Shown here: positions 24,536 to 32,140 of the stretch, piece after piece | Layout of the letters: every line of letters begins with the position of its first letter | How positions within the stretch are numbered: position 1 is the first letter of the stretch | Assembly: GCA_034433795.1 (NCBI GenBank) | Contig: DAOUAE010000088.1 | Coordinates: forward strand, 1-37,615 | Length of the DNA: 37,615 nucleotides | Direction of reading: 5' to 3' | DNA from: DAOUAE01 sp034433795 | GTDB lineage: Bacteria; Chloroflexota; UBA6077; FW602-bin22; DAOUAE01 | Notes under the pieces: generated by a model | Databases searched by the model: none | Told to the model about the DNA's origin: nothing | Seen by the model: the letters and a program-made list of their open reading frames with translations, nothing else | Program-made: the position numbers and the translations under genes

Positions 24536-26394
24536 CAGCCCCGCCCTCCCAGAAGCACCAGCCACAGCACGATCGCGCCGGCGAAGGCCGCCAGGATGTA
24601 GGTAGAGACCTGGCCGGTCTGCAGGCGCGCGCCCGCCGTCGCCCCGGACCGGGCCAGCCAGGCCAGGCCGTTCACCAGGCCATCGACCACCCGCTGGTCG
24701 ACCCAGCGGCACCCCTCAGCCACCGCCAGCCAGGCTCGCCCGACCAGCCAGGTGTAGAGGTGGTCCAGATAGTACCGGTTGATGAGCAGACGGTAGACTG
24801 GCCCCAGCCGCTCCAGCGGCTCGCGCTCCGCCCACCGGTACAGCCGCCAGGCCAGCCCGAGGCCCAGCAGGCTCAGGCCGGTGGCCAGCCACGGCACGGC
24901 CCCCGCCTCCACCGGCGCCGGCGGCTCACCGGTCAGGAACGTCTCCAGCCAGTGGCCCAGGGGCGGTGCTCCGGGCAGGCCGGCGAGGACAGTCAGCCCC
25001 ATCAGGACCAGCAGCGGTCCGGTCATGACCGGGGGTTCGTGCAGAGCGGGCGCCGCCCCGGCCACCACCGCCGGCCGCCGCACTCCCCCGAAGGCCAGCC
25101 AGAACGCCCGGGCGATGTAGAGGGCGGTCAGGAAGCCCGTTATCAGCAGCACCCCCAGCAGCACCGTCTCGCCGCGCGCCGCCGCCAGCACCAGAATCTC
25201 GTCCTTGCTCCAGAAGCCGGCCAGCGGCGGCAGCCCGGCCAGAGCCAGCGCCCCCAGGGCAAAGGCCCCGGTGGTCCAGCGCAACGCCCGCCCCAGACCG
25301 CCGAGCCGGAAGAGGTCCTGCTCGTGCAGAGCGTGGATGACGCAGCCGGCGGCCAGAAAGAGGAGCGCCTTAAAGACCGCATGGGTCATCAGGTGGAAGA
25401 GGCCGGCCGCCAGACCCCCCAGCCCCAGGCCGACGAACATATAGCCGAGCTGAGAGATCGTTGAAAAGGCCAGGACCCGTTTGATATCGCGCATCACCAG
25501 GGCCTGGGTCGCCGCGAAGAGGGCCGTAAAGGCGCCCAGGCCGGCGACCAGAGCCAGGACATCGGGGGTGGCAGCCAGAAAGAGCGGGAAGGTCCGCCCC
25601 ACCAGGTAGACCCCCGCCGCCACCATCGTGGCGGCGTGGATGAGCGCCGAGACCGGCGTCGGCCCCTCCATCGCGTCGGGCAGCCAGACGTGCAACGGGA
25701 ACTGGGCCGACTTCCCCACCGCGCCGGCGAAGAGCAGCAGCGTCGCCACCGTCAGCGCCGCACCACCGAGGGCGCCCACCCGGGCCGCCTGCTCCAGTTC
25801 GGCCAGCGAAAACGTCCCGCTCTCCCGATACAGGAGAATAATGCCGACCAGCAGCCCCAGGTCGCCCAGACGGGTGGTGAGGAAGGCCTTCTTGGCCGCT
25901 GCGGCCGCCGCCGGCCGCTCGTACCAGTGGCCGATGAGCAGATACGAACAGAGCCCGACCAGCTCCCAGCAGAGGAAAAACTGGACGAGGCTCGCGCTCA
26001 GAGCCAGCCCCAGCATGGCCGCCGTGAACAGGGCCATGACCGCGAAGTAGCGACGCTGGCCCCGATCGTCGGCCATATATCCCAGCGAGTAGACCTGAAC
26101 CAGCAGGCTGACCGTCGCCACCACGACCAGCATGATCGCCGCCAGCGGGTCCAGTCGGAGACCGAAGGGCACGACGAGCGACCCGACCTGAAACCAGGTG
26201 AGGCTGACGGCGATCTCCCGATCCGCCGGGGCGCGGCCGACCAGCAGTCCGAGCAGCCCCCAGGCCACAACGCTCGCCAGCGCGACGCTCCCCACCGCCA
26301 GGAGCCCGCTGGCCCGGGGCCAGCGGCCGCTGCCGATAAGTCCGAAGCCGACCAGTGGCGCCGTCGGCACCAGCCAGAGCAGAACCGTCTCCAC
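24535..26394 (-). CDS. nuoL: NADH-quinone oxidoreductase subunit L
   Basis: Largest antiporter-like membrane subunit of complex I, bearing the long lateral helix. It is 619 aa, normal, with a GTG start; GAGGGT lies about 9 nt upstream. Signatures: FFLCWELVGLCSYLLIGHW, GAVGKSAQFPLHVWLPDAMEGPTPVSA (in two parts, Lys in the first), ALIHAATMVAAGVYLVGR, and FSTISQLGYMFVGLG. The C-terminal region has the expected amphipathic stretch and a final membrane helix (STYILAAFAGAIVLWLVLL). It follows nuoK by a few bases. Confidence 0.97.
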   Translation of the reverse strand: METVLLWLVPTAPLVGFGLIGSGRWPRASGLLAVGSVALASVVAWGLLGLLVGRAPADREIAVSLTWFQVGSLVVPFGLRLDPLAAIMLVVVATVSLLVQVYSLGYMADDRGQRRYFAVMALFTAAMLGLALSASLVQFFLCWELVGLCSYLLIGHWYERPAAAAAAKKAFLTTRLGDLGLLVGIILLYRESGTFSLAELEQAARVGALGGAALTVATLLLFAGAVGKSAQFPLHVWLPDAMEGPTPVSALIHAATMVAAGVYLVGRTFPLFLAATPDVLALVAGLGAFTALFAATQALVMRDIKRVLAFSTISQLGYMFVGLGLGGLAAGLFHLMTHAVFKALLFLAAGCVIHALHEQDLFRLGGLGRALRWTTGAFALGALALAGLPPLAGFWSKDEILVLAAARGETVLLGVLLITGFLTALYIARAFWLAFGGVRRPAVVAGAAPALHEPPVMTGPLLVLMGLTVLAGLPGAPPLGHWLETFLTGEPPAPVEAGAVPWLATGLSLLGLGLAWRLYRWAEREPLERLGPVYRLLINRYYLDHLYTWLVGRAWLAVAEGCRWVDQRVVDGLVNGLAWLARSGATAGARLQTGQVSTYILAAFAGAIVLWLVLLGGRG

Positions 26395-26400
26395 CGGCCA

Positions 26401-26736
26401 CTACCCTCGCAGGAGCGAGATGTCGTCGAGGTTCACCGTGCGTCGCTGGCGGTAGACCGCCAGGAGCAGGGCCAGGGCGACGGCGGCCTCGGCAGCGGCC
26501 ACGGTGATGACAAAGAGCGCCAGAACCTGCCCGGCCAGCGGCCCCGGCGCCGGCCCCCCGGCCGGGAGAAAGCGGGCCGCCCCCACCAGGGCGATGTTGA
26601 CCGCATTGAACATCAGCTCCACGCCCATCAGGACCGCCACCACATGGCGCTTGGCCAGGACCGCGTACAGGCCAATGGCGAAGACCGCCGCGCTCAGGGC
26701 CAGGACGTGGGCGAGTGTCACCGGCACCAGTGTCAT
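26401..26736 (-). CDS. nuoK: NADH-quinone oxidoreductase subunit K
   Basis: Small three-helix membrane subunit of complex I near the quinone end of the proton path. It is 111 aa from the ATG at 26736, close to the usual ~100; upstream open frame is discarded because it overlaps nuoJ. The conserved Glu in helix 2 is seen in MGVELMFNAVNIALV, and a second Glu lies in AAAEAAVALALLLAVYR of helix 3. The loop between helices 2 and 3 is slightly longer than usual and Pro/Gly-rich (PAGGPAPGPLAG). One base separates it from the nuoJ stop. Confidence 0.95.
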   Translation of the reverse strand: MTLVPVTLAHVLALSAAVFAIGLYAVLAKRHVVAVLMGVELMFNAVNIALVGAARFLPAGGPAPGPLAGQVLALFVITVAAAEAAVALALLLAVYRQRRTVNLDDISLLRG

Positions 26737-26737
26737 C

Positions 26738-27232
26738 TCACCGCTCCCGGGCGACCACGATCGCCCCAACCAGCGCGACCAGCAGCAGGACCGAGGCGAC
26801 CTCGAACGGCAGGAGATACTCGCGGAGGAGGAGGCTGCCCAGGCGTGGGGTGAGATCCTCCGCCACCGGCGGTGGCGCCGGCCAGGCCGTCCCCCCCAGC
26901 CCTCCCACCAGCGCCCCCAGAACCCCGGCGGCCACCGGCGCCGCCAGGAGACGCTGGCGGTTGAAGGCGTTCGACCCCGGCGCCTGGGCCTGCTGCGTCA
27001 GCATGATGGCGAAGAGAATAAGAACCGTGATCGCGCCAGCGTAGATGAGCACCTGGACCGCCGCCAGGAACTCCGCCTGGAGCAGAACGAAAAGGCCCGC
27101 CGTCCCGATAAAGAAGACCACCAGCATCAGGGCGGCGTGGACGATCCGCGGGAGCAGGACCACCGCCAGGGCCGAGCCCACCAGGAGGCCGGCCAGGCTG
27201 TAGAAGGCCAGGACCACCAGGGGATCGGTCAC
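26738..27232 (-). CDS. nuoJ: NADH-quinone oxidoreductase subunit J
   Basis: Five-helix membrane subunit of complex I. It is 164 aa from the GTG at 27232, whose last two bases overlap the nuoH stop (GTGA). The family's helix 3 signature FLAAVQVLIYAGAITVLILF is clear, followed by AIMLTQQAQ. The C-terminal helix (EVASVLLLVALVGAIVVARE) is also typical. The upstream open frame is a nuoH shadow. NuoI, which usually lies between H and J, is absent. Confidence 0.95.
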   Translation of the reverse strand: MTDPLVVLAFYSLAGLLVGSALAVVLLPRIVHAALMLVVFFIGTAGLFVLLQAEFLAAVQVLIYAGAITVLILFAIMLTQQAQAPGSNAFNRQRLLAAPVAAGVLGALVGGLGGTAWPAPPPVAEDLTPRLGSLLLREYLLPFEVASVLLLVALVGAIVVARER

Positions 27233-28278
27233 GCCAGCCCTCCGGGCCGGGCCGCCTGGACCAGCGACAGGCCGGCGCTGGTCAAAAGAATGTTCAGCAG
27301 GGCCAGGGGAACCAGGATCTTCCAGGCCAGGCCGAGCATCTGGTCGATCCGGACACGCGGCAGGGTGCCGCGCAGCCACATGATGACGAAGAAGACAAGG
27401 TAGACCTTGAGAATGAACCATAGCCATGGGGGAAGGAGAGGCCCGCGCCAGCCACCCAGGAAGAGCGTGGTCGCCAGGGCGGCGGCTGTCAGCGTGTTCA
27501 GATATTCGGCCAGAAAGAAGAGGGCGAAGCGGATGCCCGAGTACTCGGTATGGTAGCCGGCGATGATCTCCGACTCAGCCTCCAGCAGATCGAACGGCGT
27601 GCGGTTGAGTTCAGCCAGCGAGGCGGTCAGGAAGACCAGGAACCCCAGAGGCTGCAGGAGAAGAAACGGCACGGTCTGGGCCTCGACGATCCGGGTCAGC
27701 GAGAGCGAGCCGGTCAACAGGACCACGCCGACCACCGAGAGAACCAGCGGGACCTCGTAGCTGACGATCTGGGCGGCCGCCCGCATCGCCCCCAGCAGGG
27801 CGAACTTGTTGTTCGATCCCCAGCCGGCCATCAGCACCCCGATGGTGCTCAACGAGCCGACCGCCAGGACGTAGACCAGACCGATGTTCAGGTCGGTCAG
27901 AACCAGCCCCTCGCTGAAGGGGATGACCGCGTAGGCCAGCAGGGCCGAGACAACCATCACCAGCGGCGCCAGGCTGAAGACGACGCGGTCCGCGCCGGCG
28001 GGGATGATATCCTCCTTGCCCAGGAGTTTCAGGACGTCGGCCAGCGGCTGGAGCAGTCCCTCCGGTCCGACCCGATTGGGGCCCACCCGGCTCTGCATCA
28101 GGGCGATGACCCGCCGCTCCAGGTAGATCATGCTCATCACCGCCAGGGTCAGGCTGGCCAGGAGGGCGCCGATGAAGACCACGCCCCGGAGCGCGGCCAG
28201 CAGCCAGTCCGGCGGTAGGCTGAGGCCGGCCCCTCCGACCAGCCACGCCGCCGACGCCTCGGTCACGCGTCTCACCAC
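27229..28278 (-). CDS. nuoH: NADH-quinone oxidoreductase subunit H
   Basis: Membrane subunit that, with NuoB/D, forms the quinone site of complex I. It is 349 aa with about eight helices. Signatures: YLERRVIALMQSRVGPNRVG (loop 1), LLQPLADVLKLLGKEDIIP, GWGSNNKFALLGAMRAAAQ, SYEVPLVLSV, and the Glu-rich LAELNRTPFDLLEAESEIIAGYHTEYSG (in two parts), followed by FALFFLAEYLNT. The start is ambiguous: GTG at 28278, GTG at 28275 or GTG at 28266 are all in frame. The first overlaps the end of nuoA, so the two are coupled. Confidence 0.96.
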   Translation of the reverse strand: MVRRVTEASAAWLVGGAGLSLPPDWLLAALRGVVFIGALLASLTLAVMSMIYLERRVIALMQSRVGPNRVGPEGLLQPLADVLKLLGKEDIIPAGADRVVFSLAPLVMVVSALLAYAVIPFSEGLVLTDLNIGLVYVLAVGSLSTIGVLMAGWGSNNKFALLGAMRAAAQIVSYEVPLVLSVVGVVLLTGSLSLTRIVEAQTVPFLLLQPLGFLVFLTASLAELNRTPFDLLEAESEIIAGYHTEYSGIRFALFFLAEYLNTLTAAALATTLFLGGWRGPLLPPWLWFILKVYLVFFVIMWLRGTLPRVRIDQMLGLAWKILVPLALLNILLTSAGLSLVQAARPGGLA

Positions 28279-28628
28279 CAGTGGAGCGCCTTCTTGCGCA
28301 CCGCGTAGAGCAGGCCGAGGCCCAGGACCGCCAGGAAGAGCGCCATCTCGACGAACGCCAGGAGCCCGAACTGCTGGTGCACCACCGCCCAGGGGTACAG
28401 GAAGACGACCTCGACGTCGAACAGGACGAAGGCCAGCGCGTAGAGATAAAACCCGGCGTGGAACCGCACCCAGCCCGAACCGGTGGGCTCAAGACCGCAT
28501 TCGTAGGCCGCGAGTTTGACCGCCTCCGGCCGCCGGGGGCTCAGCAGACGCGACAGGAAAAGCGGGACCAGGCCAAACAGGATGGCGATCCCGGCGAAGA
28601 TGGCGATATATCCGTAGGCTGTGAGCAA
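28272..28628 (-). CDS. nuoA: NADH-quinone oxidoreductase subunit A
   Basis: Three-helix membrane subunit of complex I. It is 118 aa from the TTG at 28628, which has GAGGAG 8 nt upstream and matches the family's N-terminus (LLTAYGYIAIFAGIAILF). A GTG at 28679 is also in frame and would lie at the predicted transcript start, adding 17 basic residues. The conserved loop and second helix KLAAYECGLEPTG and FHAGFYLYALAFVLFDVEVV are present, including the loop Cys and the membrane Asp/Glu. It heads nuoA-H-J-K-L-M-N; genes B, C, D, E, F, G and I are not here. Confidence 0.93.
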   Translation of the reverse strand: MLTAYGYIAIFAGIAILFGLVPLFLSRLLSPRRPEAVKLAAYECGLEPTGSGWVRFHAGFYLYALAFVLFDVEVVFLYPWAVVHQQFGLLAFVEMALFLAVLGLGLLYAVRKKALHWW

Positions 28629-28684
28629 CCTGGCCGCTCCTCGCCCGGCCTTTCGCACGCGGAAAGGCGCTGGTGCCACGCGCG

Positions 28685-28713
28685 ATTATACCACGGCGCC
28701 ACCGCCCCGCCAA
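28685..28713 (-). promoter_or_regulatory. Promoter of the nuo membrane-arm operon
   Basis: On the - strand TTGGCG (28708-28713), a 17-bp spacer ending in TGG, and a perfect TATAAT (28685-28690). The start is expected at about 28678, about 50 nt before the TTG of nuoA. Confidence 0.75.
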
Positions 28714-28745
28714 GGTCGCATGACCAACGCCGCTCAGCCCGGCCA

Positions 28746-28773
28746 TTGACGCTGGCCACAGGGGTGGGATAAC
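28746..28773 (+). promoter_or_regulatory. Promoter of the DUF1461 / DUF881 operon
   Basis: TTGACG (28746-28751), a 16-bp spacer ending in TGG, and GATAAC (28768-28773), read as -35 plus extended -10. The transcript would start near 28780, directly before a perfect 7-bp hairpin (28782-28802, AGTCCGG/CCGGACT). Confidence 0.5.
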
Positions 28774-28835
28774 ATGGAACTAGTCCGGGCGGGCTCCGGA
28801 CTCGGGCGGGTGGCTTCTCCAGACGGGAGACGCGG

Positions 28836-29555
28836 GTGGAGATCGTCCTGCGGCCGGCGTGGTCTGCGGCTCTGCCTCAGGCTCTGGGCGTGCTGGTGCT
28901 GGTGGTGTGCCTGCCGCTGGCACTGGTCAGTCTCACCGTCAACACCCTCCTCTACGACGCCCGCTTCTACGAAGAGGGCCAGCAGCGCTTCGCCCTCGGC
29001 CGAACCACCGCTCTGACGCTCCCCGAACTCCGGGCCATCAACGCCGGGATCATCCGCTACTTCCAGACCCCCACCGAAAGTCTGCCCCAGGCGCTGGCGG
29101 CCAGCGGCGCCCCATCCGACACCTTCAACCAGCGCGAACTCCTTCACATGGAGGACGTCCGCCACCTGGTCTGGTGGGTCGGACGGGTCCAGTGGGCGAC
29201 GCTCGGGGCGGCCGCGCTGGTGACGGTGGGTCTCCTTCTCTGGCGGGGCGCGGCGGCCATCCCGCTGCTGGGGACGGCCGCCCTGCTGGGGGGCGGCCTG
29301 ACCCTGCTGCTGATCGGGGCCCTGGGGGCCGCCGCCGTCCTGGACTTCCACCGCTTCTTCGTCCGGTTCCACCTTCTCTCGTTCGCCAACGACTACTGGA
29401 TCCTCGACCCGCGGACCGACCGCCTCATTCAGATGTTCCCCTGGCAGTTCTGGTTTATGGCCAGTCTGACCATCGCCTGGCGTACCGCTCTCCTGGCCGT
29501 GGGGTTGATCGTGATCGGAACGCTGGCGCTGGTTCTGAGCGCCCGAAGGGGGTAG
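28836..29555 (+). CDS. DUF1461 (TIGR01906-type) integral membrane protein
   Basis: 239 aa membrane protein of unknown function. GTG start at 28836 with GGGAGA upstream. It has an N-terminal helix (about 14-35), two or three helices between about 120 and 170, and a final helix (about 213-235). The signature NTLLYDARFYEEGQQRFALG follows the first helix and is typical of this family; FANDYWILDP and LIQMFPWQFWF lie in the loop before the last helix. The pattern (large extracytoplasmic loop at about 40-115) suggests an envelope function. It is followed after 6 bp by two DUF881 genes, so the three are likely one unit. No function is claimed. Confidence 0.8.
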   Translation: MEIVLRPAWSAALPQALGVLVLVVCLPLALVSLTVNTLLYDARFYEEGQQRFALGRTTALTLPELRAINAGIIRYFQTPTESLPQALAASGAPSDTFNQRELLHMEDVRHLVWWVGRVQWATLGAAALVTVGLLLWRGAAAIPLLGTAALLGGGLTLLLIGALGAAAVLDFHRFFVRFHLLSFANDYWILDPRTDRLIQMFPWQFWFMASLTIAWRTALLAVGLIVIGTLALVLSARRG

Positions 29556-29561
29556 AACCGG

Positions 29562-30446
29562 ATGCGTGCCTCAGGTGAGCACTCGCTGCCCCTCCGGCGC
29601 GGACTCTCGCACGCCTGGGTGCGGTCGCTCGGCCACGAGGTCCGGACATGGTGGATCACCGCCCGCTACCTGGCCCGGACCACCCGCCGGGCGGTCGCCC
29701 GGACGACGCTGGCGATGACTCTCCTGGCCGTGGTTCTGGGGCTGTTCATCGCCGCCCAGCTCCAGACCCGGGCGGTGCGCCAGCTGATCACCGCCGAGTC
29801 CCGGCGCGAGAGCGCCCTCATCACCATCCAGCGGCTGGAAGCCGAGCAGGCCGACCTGAAGCGCCAGATCGCCGACCTGCGGGCGACCATCGCCGCCCGG
29901 CAGGAGCAGGCCGCCCTCCACCGGGGCGCGCTGCAGACGCTCACCGCCGAACTGGCCCGCCAGAAACTCCTGGCCGGGCTGGTCCCCGTCCGCGGACCGG
30001 GCATCCGGGTGGTGCTGGACGACAGCCCCGTCAAAACGATCCCGCCCCAGGACGACCCCAGCCTCTACATCGTGCACGAATACCAGCTGCGCGACATCGT
30101 CAACACCCTCTGGGCAGGCGGCGCCGAGGCCATCGCCATCAACGGCGAGCGGATCGTCAGCACGACCTCGATCTACTGCGTGGGCTCGACGATCCTTATC
30201 AACGACACCCGCACCTCGCCACCCTACGAATTCCTGGCCGTCGGCGATCCGAATACGCTCGAGGCGACGCTGAACAGTCCCCAGTCGCTGCGGGCGCTCA
30301 AGAACCGGGTGAAGGCCTACGGGCTGCAGTTCACGGTGAGCCGCCTGCCGGAGGTGACGATCCCAGCCTTCACCGGGAGCCTGGACATCCGGGTGGCCAG
30401 CCCCCCCGACGGAACGGTCCCCCTGCGCTCGCAGGGTCGGCGGTGA
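29562..30446 (+). CDS. DUF881 family protein
   Basis: 294 aa protein. A basic N-terminal cytoplasmic region (about 1-45) is followed by one membrane helix (about 50-66), a coiled coil (about 75-125, LEAEQADLKRQIADLRATI) and the DUF881 domain from about 140 (GPGIRVVLDDSP, VNTLWAGGAEAIAINGERIV, then STSIYCVGSTILIN-like sequence and YEFLAVGDPNTL). DUF881 proteins are found in Gram-positive and chloroflexal genomes, often near cell-division or sporulation genes; their function is not established. ATG at 29562 follows GGGGG. A paralogous DUF881 gene follows directly. Confidence 0.9.
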   Translation: MRASGEHSLPLRRGLSHAWVRSLGHEVRTWWITARYLARTTRRAVARTTLAMTLLAVVLGLFIAAQLQTRAVRQLITAESRRESALITIQRLEAEQADLKRQIADLRATIAARQEQAALHRGALQTLTAELARQKLLAGLVPVRGPGIRVVLDDSPVKTIPPQDDPSLYIVHEYQLRDIVNTLWAGGAEAIAINGERIVSTTSIYCVGSTILINDTRTSPPYEFLAVGDPNTLEATLNSPQSLRALKNRVKAYGLQFTVSRLPEVTIPAFTGSLDIRVASPPDGTVPLRSQGRR

Positions 30447-30451
30447 GAGCC

Positions 30452-31123
30452 ATGCAGCGGCGGACCGCCCAGATCGCGCTCTTTGTGGTGTGCGTGCTTC
30501 TGGGACTGATGCTCATGGTGCAGTTTCGCACGCAGAGCAAACTGGCCAAATACCTGGCCGAAGCCCCGGCTGACCAGACGACGATCATCGGCTCGCTTTA
30601 TGAGAGCAACCTGGCGCTCCGTCAGGAGGTGGATCGCCTGCGTCTGCAGGCCGCCGAGATGGAAGAACACGACCTGGAGGGCGACCAGGCGGCGGCCATG
30701 GTCGCCGAACTGGAGAAACTGCGGCTGATCAACGGCCTCAAGGAGGCCAGCGGTCCGGGCGTCGAGGTCCGGATCACCGCCGACCTGCGGGCCGAGGACG
30801 TGCTCGACCTCATCAACGAGCTGCGGAACGCCGGGGCCGAGGCCATCGCCCTCAACGGCGAGCGGATCGTCCTCTCGACGCCGGTCGTCGCCACCAGCGG
30901 CGGGGTAATGGTCAACGGAGTCGCGCTCCGGCCGCCCTATCTCTTCCAGGCGATCGGCAACCCCGAGACCCTGGACCGGGCCCTGACCCGTCGGGGTGGG
31001 CTCATCAGTTTCCTGCGCAACACTTACCCGCAGGCGGTTATCACCGTCGAGCAGCGGCCGCTGCTGCTTCTGCCGGCCACCCACCTGACCTATCAGTGGC
31101 GCTACGCCCGGCCGGCCAACTAG
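30452..31123 (+). CDS. DUF881 family protein (second copy)
   Basis: 223 aa from the ATG at 30452. A GTG at 30443 overlapping the upstream stop (GTGA) is an alternative start adding three residues. N-terminal membrane helix (about 7-24), coiled coil (about 45-92, including LRQEVDRLRLQAAEMEE), then the DUF881 domain (SGPGVEVRITADL, INELRNAGAEAIALNGERIV, PPYLFQAIGNPETLDRAL). It parallels its neighbour over the GAEAIA-x-NGERIV core, so the pair is a tandem duplication that has diverged. It converges on the FmdB-type gene, with the two stop codons overlapping in CTAG. Confidence 0.9.
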   Translation: MQRRTAQIALFVVCVLLGLMLMVQFRTQSKLAKYLAEAPADQTTIIGSLYESNLALRQEVDRLRLQAAEMEEHDLEGDQAAAMVAELEKLRLINGLKEASGPGVEVRITADLRAEDVLDLINELRNAGAEAIALNGERIVLSTPVVATSGGVMVNGVALRPPYLFQAIGNPETLDRALTRRGGLISFLRNTYPQAVITVEQRPLLLLPATHLTYQWRYARPAN

Positions 31124-31344
31124 CCGCCGCAGGCGCAGCCACCGCCCCGGCTGCAGGCGCAGCCGCCCGCGACCGTCTGGGTCGCGCCGCCAGCGCTCCG
31201 GCTCACGGCGACGAAGGTCGAGAGCCGGCGCCGGGCCGTCTGGCCACAGTGCGGACAGGCGACCGCCGTATCGGCCTGGGCGAAGGTGCTCAGGCGCTCG
31301 AAGGTCGTCGCACAGGCGCGGCACTCGTACTCGTAGAGAGGCAT
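31120..31344 (-). CDS. FmdB/zinc-ribbon regulatory-type small protein
   Basis: 74 aa protein of the FmdB_like putative regulatory family. ATG at 31344 is chosen because MPLYEYECRACATTFE is the family N-terminus and AAGGAG precedes it; upstream in-frame residues are not part of the family. Zinc ribbon Cys8/Cys11 and Cys30/Cys33 (YECRAC ... CPHCG). The C-terminus is unusual: Gly/Cys-rich, CACSRGGGCACGG, giving four more Cys. Its role is unknown; no formamidase gene adjoins. Divergent from comF (31 bp) and convergent with the DUF881 gene. Confidence 0.85.
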   Translation of the reverse strand: MPLYEYECRACATTFERLSTFAQADTAVACPHCGQTARRRLSTFVAVSRSAGGATQTVAGGCACSRGGGCACGG

Positions 31345-31375
31345 CGGTGCACTCCTTCGCTCTGGGGCTCTCAGC

Positions 31376-32140
31376 GTGATTCTACCGACTGACCCGGGTC
31401 GCGACAAGCCCGACCCCCGCGCCTGGCTCCGGACCGCCTTCCAGGCCCTGGCCGATCTTCTGCTGCCGCCGCGCTGCTACGGCTGCCACCGCTACGGAGC
31501 GTGGCTCTGCCCCGCCTGTCGCGCGAACCTGTCACGCCTCCCGGCCGAACGCTGCCGGCGCTGTGGTCAGCCCGGACGCGGGCTCTGTCCCGCCTGTCGG
31601 CGGGGCTCACCGGCCATCGCCGGCCTGCGCGTCGAATTCGTCTACACCGGCCCGGTCCAGCGGCTGATCCACGCTTTCAAGTACGGCGGGCGGCGTCAGC
31701 TGGCGCCGGTGCTGACCGACCTTCTGCTGGCCGGCCTGACGCGCCCCGGTCCGCCGGCCGACGGCCTCTCCTGGCCGCTGCCGCCGGGGCTGGTCATCGT
31801 GCCGGTTCCTCTGCATCCGCGCCGGCGCCGCCAGCGGGGATTCAACCAGGCCGATCTCCTGGCCGAGGCCCTGGGCCGGCGCGTGGAGCGACCGGTGCGG
31901 CCGGACCTGCTCCAGCGCTGGCGGCCCACGCCGCCTCAGGTCGGGCTGACCGCCGCCGAACGGCGGCAGAACGTGCGTGGAGCCTTCCGCGCCGCCCCGG
32001 CAGCGGGACGCCCTATCCTGCTGGTGGACGACGTCTGCACCACCGGGAGCACACTGGAGGCCTGTGCCCAGGCCCTCCAGGCGGCCGGGGCTGGCCCGGT
32101 CTGGGGCGCGGTGGTGGCGCGGGCGGCCGGGCCGTCTTAG
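31376..32140 (+). CDS. comF: ComF family phosphoribosyltransferase
   Basis: 254 aa cytoplasmic protein of the ComF family, linked to DNA uptake in naturally competent bacteria. GTG start at 31376; the Shine-Dalgarno is weak. Two zinc ribbons are seen: Cys34/37 with Cys45/48, and Cys60/63 with Cys71/74 (CYGC, CPAC, CRRCG, CPAC). The phosphoribosyltransferase domain has VIVPVPLHPRRRRQRGFNQA and the PRPP loop ILLVDDVCTTGSTLEAC. The stop abuts the stop of the convergent Gfo/Idh gene. Whether this organism is competent cannot be judged here. Confidence 0.93.
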   Translation: MILPTDPGRDKPDPRAWLRTAFQALADLLLPPRCYGCHRYGAWLCPACRANLSRLPAERCRRCGQPGRGLCPACRRGSPAIAGLRVEFVYTGPVQRLIHAFKYGGRRQLAPVLTDLLLAGLTRPGPPADGLSWPLPPGLVIVPVPLHPRRRRQRGFNQADLLAEALGRRVERPVRPDLLQRWRPTPPQVGLTAAERRQNVRGAFRAAPAAGRPILLVDDVCTTGSTLEACAQALQAAGAGPVWGAVVARAAGPS

